From assembly GCA_949361645.1 (NCBI GenBank), contig OX442415.1, positions 841,501 to 905,500 on the forward strand: a DNA stretch of 64,000 nt, written 5' to 3'. The stretch is from Spongilla lacustris. Taxonomy: Eukaryota > Porifera > Demospongiae > Spongillida > Spongillidae. The notes beneath the pieces are model-generated. The model had not been told where the DNA came from. It saw nothing but the letters and a program-made list of their open reading frames with translations, and searched no databases. The stretch's first letter is position 1. The number at the start of each line of letters is the position of its first letter. The position numbers and the translations under genes are program-made. This document shows positions 56,651-64,000 of this stretch, piece after piece.

Positions 56651-56984
56651 TTGTACCTATTTTTTTGTTTTGTGCTATAATTGTATTTATATTAGACTTC
56701 ACTTCAACCCTTGTGAGCCGGATCAACACAAATGGTGGTTGGGTTTTAATCCACATTCTGGGAATGACACTCCACTCACCCGTCCAGCTGATTTACTAGT
56801 TTCTAATCCGGACCAGTGGTTCTGCTAGTGCTGCGTATGATATCACTCAGTGTTACCTCAATTGTTTTGGAAGCGCGGGATTTTCAGCAGGTACAGCAGC
56901 CAAAGCAGCAGAGGTATGTAAACACTTAAATTAAAGTACGATATCAAGTGCTCTGAACTAAGTTGGTGCTGCACTCCCTTATCC

Positions 56985-58455
56985 GTGGGTCAAACTTAAC
57001 CAATCCATCACACATGTGTCTGAGTTTCAGAAACAAAATATATCCATGAACTAAACATACTAACATACATAAGAATATAAATTACTAACTCTTGATCTCA
57101 ATGATTTCATGCGTTATGAGTTGACCACAATTCTAACCACTTATGTAAACAATGACTATTATCTTTTTCTACGTAAGAGCCTTTGTGACCTTTTTTTAAA
57201 CATGTACAGCTGGCATCTATAGCTACCTTCCTATCTTTCAAATTCAGCTTAGGAACCGAAATATAAGTGCCAATATCAATTTGAAGCCTAGTTTTTACTA
57301 CCAATCATAAACGGACACTTTTTTCTCATTTTTTCTTCAAGCAATATTAAGTACCTAGTCTTGGTGTCCTACGTTCAAGATTGCTAGATGGAATGCCAAG
57401 GTGTTGTTGAACTGCATTGCGCTGAAGTAGAAATGTAGATGACTCTTAAGAATCCTTACAAAGGCGATAATTAACCGCTAGCAAAACAGATAAGTGGGTG
57501 TGTCACTATAGCATTTCATTGCCCGCTAGCTCAAGCCTGCCGATGCATTGTTCCCATTCGTCGGCGCATTCTAACAAAGGTTGCGCGCAAAATTGCACAA
57601 TGAACATACACGTATGGGTGGCTTGCCTGCATGCCGCGCGCCAGATATTATTTTGTTTTTTGCCCGAGCTCGTTTTTTGCCACTAAGAAATGCCGTCTAA
57701 GTTCCGTCTGCACTGCTGCGACCCATTGAGGCGTTTGTTTTCTCATGTGACAGCTCAATGGATCGCAGCAGTGCAGACGGAACTTAGACGGCATTTCTTA
57801 GTGGCAAAAAACGAGCTCGGGCAAAAAACAGAATAATTTTCATTGTGCATTTTTGCGCGCAAAGAACTTTTGTTAGAATGCGCCGACGAATGTGAACAAT
57901 GCATCGGCAGGCTTGAGCTAGCGGGCAATGAAATGCTATAGTGACACACCCACTTATCTGTTTTGCTAGCGGTTAATTATCGCCTTGGTAAGGATTCTTA
58001 AGAGTCATTTACATTTCTACTTCAGCGCAATGCAGTTCGACAACACCTTGGCATTCCATCTAGCAATCTTGAACGTAGGACACCAAGACTAGGTACTTAA
58101 TATTGCTTGAAGAAAAAATGAGAAAAAAGTGTCCGTTTATGATTGGTAGTAAAAACTAGGCTTCAAATTGATATTGGCACTTATATTTCGGTTCCTAAGC
58201 TGAATTTGAAAGATAGGAAGGTAGCTATAGATGCCAGCTGTACATGTAAAAAAAAAAGGTCACAAAAGCTCTTACGTAGAAAAAGATAATAGTCATTGTT
58301 TACATAAGTGGTTAGAATTGTGGTCAACTCATAACGCATGAAATCATTGAGGTCAAGAGTTTATAATTTATATTCTTATGTATGTTAGTATGTTTAGTTC
58401 ATGGATATATTTTGTTTCTGAAACTCAGACACATGTGTGATGGATTGACCCCCGT
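56985..58455. mobile_element. 1.47-kb foldback element, arms of about 720 bp
   Basis: Two long arms are nearly perfect complements around a short loop near 57722-57752 (CTGCACTGCTGCGACCCATT on the left). Ends are near CCAATCCATCACACATGTGT and its complement. The outer 20-30 bp are less well matched (GTGGGTCAA versus GGGGGTCAA). No coding frame. Confidence 0.85.
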
Positions 58456-58636
58456 GGAAACGTAAGGTGCATGGGGAGCTGAAGCATGCAATACATTCTC
58501 TTTTGTTGCCTCACGGGTTGCCATCATGACAAAAGGCAAGGATCCTGTCCAGCATATATGGCAAACTCGGTATCATGCGGCATCCTCGTCCGGTCTAATG
58601 CCAGAGGAACGTATTAAAAAGTGTGTGTGTGTGTGG

Positions 58637-58745
58637 GGGGGGGGGGGGGAGGGGGCTGAAGTGAAATGTTTCAAGTGGGCGTGAAGGCGCAGTGCGGTTG
58701 TTGGACGCTCGAATACGGGGAGGGGGGGGGGGGGGGGGGGGGGTG
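58637..58745. repeat. Two long G-runs
   Basis: G-rich tracts near 58636-58655 and 58720-58743, the latter with an almost unbroken run of about 20. Confidence 0.85.
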
Positions 58746-59346
58746 GATGTTTCTCAAAATCAAGACCCAAGAGGCTAGGCGCCCGTTCGCGATTACGCAA
58801 TAATTAACATTCGCCCCACCTGCGCCCGGAGACATATGTCCCCCCCCAAGGGCCGGCGCTAACGCTAGGCAGACTAGGCAAATGCCTAGGGCCGCCGGTC
58901 AGAGGGGCCGCCAAACTGCTGCTACTTAATTATTCATATGCTAATTAACACCCATATAAAAATGGACCACCTCGCCACCGTATATGTACGGTGCATATTT
59001 TATTGACAGCTTCTACTACAGTTGCTGAGTTAACGTTGCACCAGCTGCAGAACGGAGCTTAGCTTTAATCATGGGCGTCCCCAGGCAACAACGGGCTACT
59101 ATTGTTACGTCTTGTAGTGCGATCTCGCGATCTAATGTGAATTAACCAGCAAAATTGGTGGTCATTAATATTATGAATATCCTGCGTAGTACGGACTCGA
59201 AACAATAGTGCCGCGATGGAAAGGGAGAAGGGGGTTCCGGAGGCCAATTATAAGAATGAATTATACGCATTTGGAAAAGATGGGCGCGTCGAACATATTG
59301 AAGCTGAGCTTTTAATCGCTGTTGTTTTGAAGCTACGAGTTTAATA

Positions 59347-60689
59347 CCGGTGTCGTAGTATATATTGTCCCCCCGGACAATATAGCCTAGGGTATAATGT
59401 CCCCCGGACAATATAGCCTACCGGACAATATAGCCTAGGCTATATTGTCCCCCACGGACAATATACCCTAGCATATAATGTCCCCCCCCCCCCCCCCCTG
59501 GTGAAACTGTCCCCCCACCCGGACAGATTATATTGCCCCCCTCGGAGAATTAGTGGAGTACATACCGCGTGATGTTGTTTGTTCCTTCGCTCTGGTGGGT
59601 AGGTCCTTAACCGTCCTTTCCACTCCTGTCACAAATATTTACTACTCCATGCAGGCTCACATGGACCAAGTTAACCAATGACTGTTGGATACATGTAGGA
59701 TTTGTATGAATTCCTGTCGTTCCACGCGAAAGGTTAACACTAGTGCGCGGTAACTTGCATTGCAGACCAACTGAGAGGATGGCTATTGCATTTGCCCTCA
59801 TGAAATGCATATTGAGCCTTCTAACTTTAAAAAAAAAAAAAAAAATTGGGGGCTGCATGACACATACACAAAAAATATGTGATTGCAATTCTACCTAGTT
59901 TCCACGCTTTAGACTCCACAGGACTGAATAGGGTGGAAAAGTTTGTGTCATTAGCTCGCTGGCAGGTATCACAAACTGATGTATATATATCATCAATCAT
60001 ATCTTCCGGAAAAATCTCGAGGTAGATCTAACCTTCTACAGAGTTTTGTCCCTCCCCAAATGCAAACATAATTATCAGTAGTTTGATAGTAAAACAGGAT
60101 CTTTTATCAATCGTACTTTGCGTTCAAATACATCTACAGTATATACAGTTTCTATAATGGATCTAGCCAGCTCCGACATACACTGTATAAATCACGACGA
60201 TGCTTACCTTCAGCAGATGCATGACAGTTAGTGCTTGTGATGACGCGATGACGCTCTTCTTCTGCTATTGTTACTCTCCTCCATCGCCGTTCTTCCGCCG
60301 AAACCGAAGAGGCATGCATGATATAAGGACACCAGATTTGACTCGAAAAATTAAGCTTCGCTTTTCTTCTGAATGATCGCTTTTGGTCTTTGGAATACCC
60401 AGTTGGATAACTACCATCCAGAGTACAACCAGCTAGGCTACATTGACCACCTCCCACCCTTCTCCCATTCTGGCACCCCACCTCCACCCCCCTTGTGCTA
60501 CTATACTATGGGGGGGGGGGACAATATACCCTAGGTTATAGTGTCCGGGGAGGGGGACAGTATATCCAGGGGGGGGGGGGGGGGGGGACAATATATCCTA
60601 GGGTATATTGTCCGGGGGACAATATAACCTAGGTTATATTGTCCGGGGGGACACTTTTTCCAGGGGGACATTATATCCTCCGACACCGG
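59347..60689. mobile_element. Element with CCGGTGTCG ends and palindromic GGACAATATA repeats
   Basis: Outer ends CCGGTGTCGTAGTATATATT (59347) and a matching complement ending CGACACCGG at 60689. Just inside both ends lie clusters of GGACAATATAGCCTAGG and its palindromic partner (59368-59482 and 60515-60672), separated by C or G homopolymers. The central 1 kb has no recognised gene. Confidence 0.65.
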
Positions 60690-60800
60690 GGGTACCTATG
60701 AAATTAAGGAAATCACTAAATATATAGTAATCATTTATTTTGCTAGCATTAAAATTCCCAGCATTTACCTACCAGCTACCAAGGCTGCATGTAGTAACCT

Positions 60801-62512
60801 CAGGCCCGTAGAGGGGAGGGGGGGGGTTCGGGGGGTTCGAACGAACCCCCCCTCAGAAGATAAAGGTCCTGCACTCCGCTTACGTGGAAGTACTACGGTG
60901 CCGCCGTGCAGGCAGCTCTCTAAGGCGGATTTAGGCGATTAGGCTTCCCTGACTAATAACGTAGCTCAAGAATTGCAATTTGCGCCGGTTTAATAATTAA
61001 TCTATACGCCGTCGCATTAATAATCGCCGGGTCGATCGACTACGCCGGGTCGATCGACTACGCCGGGTAGCTCCCAACAAAAGAAAAGAGAGCGTGAACG
61101 AGCCGCTGCATCTTGCCAGAAAATCGATGTCTTTTTGCCAAATGCGAAGCGTAAGGCAACGGGTGATGGGCAACACAGTGAACAGTCCACTCCTTCCAGG
61201 GCCGTACAGGCATACGGGCTATAGCCTGACCACTTTTTGCCCGAGGTCTACCTCGAGAAACGGCTGAAAACGATATAAAATTGCGTGTATACCCGGTCAC
61301 GGTATGGACAGTTTAATAATTATTGTATTCACAGGTTATGGTTGTTTAGTTCTCTGGCCATTGAATAGCTACATGTAATTGCAATCCGCTGCTTTCTAAT
61401 TTAAAAAACCAGTCACATTGAATTTAGATTTTAGTATTATTGTAGTCAACGTGAGCGCCTCATGGATGGCTGTTCTATCGACGCTAACTTTCAATCGTCA
61501 TCTGAGATTCTTTCAGTCGTTGGAGAAAACCCTAATCATCTCATTACATACAACTTCCCTAAACGAGTATTATTTAGTAAGACATCGATATAATGCGAAG
61601 AGGCATTAACGGTAGAGTGTTGCTCGGAACTTGATTCATTACATCATGCAGGGGAAGATTTCATTGCCACATAGCAATTTTGCTGCCAAAACAGCCTCTC
61701 AGATTCGAGGAAATGTGTTAGCTTCTGGGGCGGAGCCCCAGACCCCGCTGGGGGAGCTTACAGCACTCCCCCAGACCCCCTAGCTGCTATTTCTTTCGGA
61801 CCTATTACCAGCCTGACCACTTTTCTTACGCTGCCTACGGGCCTGCGGCTTCAGTCGGACTCGCAGAAGCAAGTGCTGCTGCAGCGGAAATGGAATATGA
61901 GAGCCTCGATGGGAAATAGCCGTCTTTCTAGCCTTGCTCTCCTGCATATACATTATGACATGGACGTGGACTTAGATGAAGTTGCACCCAAGGAAGCTTG
62001 AACTTGACTCTATTATCCACCCTTGAATTCTGTTAAAACACTCTGTCACTGTATACTAATTAATTGTGCTTGTATATAAATGTATAACCTGCCTAAATAT
62101 GTAGTATTTTTCATGTGCCATTAATTCATATATGACTAAGCAGCCATTGAATCAGAAGCATTGTTTTTATTAAAAGCGAAGATTGATTTAGATTGCATAG
62201 CAAAACGACATGTTAGGTTTAGCCCCTTCCCCTCTTTTCATATCAGGCAGCTCACCTTGGAAGGTCGCATGAAATTGAATTGCTCATCTTGTTTATTTTT
62301 CGGTTGTGAGTGTTTTGGTACATGTACATGTGTCTGCAAACTATTAATTCTTTTGTGTTGCCAAATCAATGTTTTCAAAAGCTTCCGCGCGAAGCGCGGG
62401 AGGGGGCACATCCCCCTCCCGCAACCTCCCCCTTTTGGTGACCCACGCCCACTTTGGGTCCACATTTCTTTTTTTTTCGAACCCCCCCTTTTCCTGACCT
62501 GGCTACGGGCTT
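60801..62512. mobile_element. Element with CAGGCCCGTAG ends
   Basis: The left end CAGGCCCGTAGAGGGG is followed by a G-run and TTCGAACGAACCCCCC. The right end is GAACCCCCCCTTTTCCTGAC followed by GGCTACGGGCTTG. A similar inner pair (near 61207-61235 and 61812-61850, sharing CCTGACCACTTTT) suggests a nested copy. No transposase frame. Confidence 0.55.
61717..61790. repeat. GGGGCGGAGCCCCAGACCCC-type repeat
   Basis: This block recurs at about 62610-62672 (GGGGCAGAGCCCCAGACCCC, then GAGCTTACAGCGCTCCCCCA). A weaker version is near 63158-63180. It is a dispersed GC-rich repeat. Confidence 0.7.
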
Positions 62513-62747
62513 GAACCTACATTGTACGGTACCGCTTTAATCTTAAAAGGCCTCGCTTTTCTCAGTTGCGTAGTTTTCGGAGTCTTTCCGGCAACGCAAA
62601 AAGCGTTGGCTTCTGGGGCAGAGCCCCAGACCCCGATGGAGGAGCTTACAGCGCTCCCCCATACCCCCTTGCTGGGCGGGAGGGGGGCACCCCTCCCGCA
62701 CCCTCCCCAGGGCGGACCTGCCCACCGGCGCCCCTCGCCTTCATCCT

Positions 62748-62780
<33 letters not shown>

Positions 62781-62820
62781 TTCCAAAAAAGCTGGGGGCG
62801 CCCATGTTAATATAAAGACT
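62388..62820. repeat. GC-rich interspersed repeats and C homopolymer
   Basis: Includes the block shared with 11400-11460, the block shared with 61717-61790, and a C run of about 30 at 62750-62780. Confidence 0.8.
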
Positions 62821-63480
62821 TTTCTGCGTCCATCAATTACGGAAGATAGGCTTGAAGACTTATAGCTTTGATTTCGATTGAACATGAAATTGCAGCATCC
62901 TAGGACTTGTAGATCGGGGCGGCTGGGGTATACCACCGCCAAGACTACAGGACAGTCTGCAAGCAAGTAATCCTTGTCGTATTTTATCTATTTTTAGCAT
63001 GTTACATACTACGCAATATACACAGAAAAAAAACGCGTAGAACAAGTTTTGATTTTATAAAGGATTTTTTTTTTTAACATTAAAATTGATTTGTGTGTTT
63101 AATCACGTAATGATTATTTATCACCCTGTGTTTTTGTGACAAAAGTAGCAAAGCGGCTGGGGTTCCGCCCCAGTCCCGATGGCCCATATCCAGACATCCT
63201 TGCTGGGAGGAGGCGTATCCAGGTATCCTTGCCTGTCGCTTCACCCCATCCTCGCCCCGAAATCCTGGCTAAGCAGTACTAGTACATTTATCAGTTGATT
63301 CGTTTTCAGCCGTTACTTATAAATCGCATATAAGGTAATTCTTCATTAAAGATTAGAATTACATGCATGCATGTGCGCGCTGTGTTCGAAACAAACCAGC
63401 TACGCGTGGTGGAATGATATAGGAAGGTCGAGCCGGCGAGGATGGAGGGGCCGCCAAGACCCTTTTTGCCTAGGGCCGCC
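62821..63480. other. Intergenic within repeat nest
   Basis: No gene is recognised. Confidence 0.4.
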
Positions 63481-63500
63481 AAACATCTAACGCCGGCCCT

Positions 63501-63528
63501 GCCCCCCCCCCCCCCCCCCCCCCCCCGG
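63501..63528. repeat. C homopolymer
   Basis: A C run of about 26 directly after the CCGGCCCTG terminus. Confidence 0.9.
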
Positions 63529-63744
63529 CCCCCCTGCCACCTAGCTCGCTACGCTACTGAGTCTGTAAATTACATGTAGTGTCTAATAAGCTAACCTCCT
63601 CAGCCTTCTCTCGTCCCGAAAGAATTTAAGACAGAGGGACAGTGTACGTGTCTGATAACTGCTTTCGCTTTAATTGTGATTTGATAAAGCACGTGTAACA
63701 ATTACATCAGTGTATTTTTAAGGCTGTGAAAATTTTTTTTTAAA

Positions 63745-63992
63745 GGCTACAGTCCAGGGTGGGGTGCCTCATTATGTGTACGTGTCATCACAAACACAAG
63801 CATCAATGAAACGTATCCTCTACACTGACTGAGTGCCAGTGTCCAGCAGGTGAATGGCCCAGTGCATGCAGCTTGCAGCCATGTTGCAGCAAGACGTGCA
63901 TGCATGTCAAGCCACAGAGGTGTCATGCACTTCTCAACTGCAACAATGGAATAAGCCTGCACTGAAACCAAATTCCCCCACCCTCATTAGAT
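63745..63992 (-). repeat. Dispersed repeat, inverted copy of 40070-40255
   Basis: See 40070-40255. This copy carries extra bases (GACGTGCATGCATGTCAAGC region) relative to the other. Confidence 0.75.
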
Positions 63993-64000
63993 AAGGCAAA

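Larger units (their letters stand above)
58849..63500. mobile_element. Possible composite transposon with AGGGCCGGCG ends
   Basis: The left end reads AAGGGCCGGCGCTAACGCTA (from 58848). The right end is its imperfect complement (AACATCTAACGCCGGCCCTG, to 63500). GCCTAGGGCCGCC lies just inside each end, in the same orientation. No transposase is recognised. The interior holds two further inverted-end elements, so the pairing of these ends could be chance between two separate copies. Confidence 0.4.

Noticed and set aside
56569..56828. Short frames with FNPHSGNDTPLTRPADLLVS
   Set aside because: Looks somewhat protein-like but has no recognised family, no repeat elsewhere in the window and no clear exon boundaries.
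62503..62865. Pro- or Gly-rich frames near 62.5-62.9 kb
   Set aside because: They run through a C homopolymer and GC-rich repeats. No conserved content.

Overview
The window looks like nuclear DNA of a compact-genome animal, most likely a sponge or another non-bilaterian. Metazoan genes are split by very short GT-AG introns (many of 50-60 bp): proteasome PSMD2, ornithine decarboxylase, B3GALT6-type galactosyltransferases and DNAJC2. They lie among minisatellites, foldback elements and a LINE-like retroelement. The taxon is inferred; no rRNA or other marker is present.

Layout. 1-1.1 kb holds the 3' end of a PSMD2 copy. 1.5-6.5 kb is a 31-bp minisatellite of about 160 units that ends in a broken kelch exon. 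7.3-10.5 kb is an intact single-ORF retroelement. 11.9-13.5 kb is a truncated COR-Death gene fused to a PSMD2 exon. 14-19 kb is gene-poor and rich in foldback repeats. 19-25.2 kb carries intact ROCO gene A, and 25.4-28.9 kb a collapsed relative. 29.0-34.3 kb is the main PSMD2 gene (minus strand), preceded in compatible phase by ankyrin exons (to 35.8 kb). 37.0-39.5 kb is ornithine decarboxylase with two lesions. 41.1-43.6 kb is a head-to-head pair of B3GALT6-like genes. 43.6-44.8 kb is the 3' part of DNAJC2. 44.9-48.7 kb is a foldback element plus two arrays. 50.4-56.3 kb is ROCO gene B, an inverted near-copy of A. 57-64 kb is a nest of terminal-inverted-repeat elements with no recognisable gene.

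The most striking content is a family of Kelch-Roc-COR-Death proteins. Genes A (1054 codons) and B (1099 codons) can be assembled across every splice junction without a phase error. They share kelch, GTPase (P-loop, DSGGQ, THRD) and COR parts, but A, B and the truncated copy C end in three different Death-like modules. This suggests a conserved sensor/switch scaffold with an exchangeable effector end. Function is inferred; an innate-immune or cell-death role is plausible from DAPK1-type ROCO-Death proteins but is not shown here.

A second theme is genome shuffling. Pieces of PSMD2 occur in at least five other places, including one insertion flanked by an 18-bp duplication and one fused to the COR gene. 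Large inverted duplications join the left and right parts of the window. Exon coordinates were derived by eye and may be off by one or two bases.
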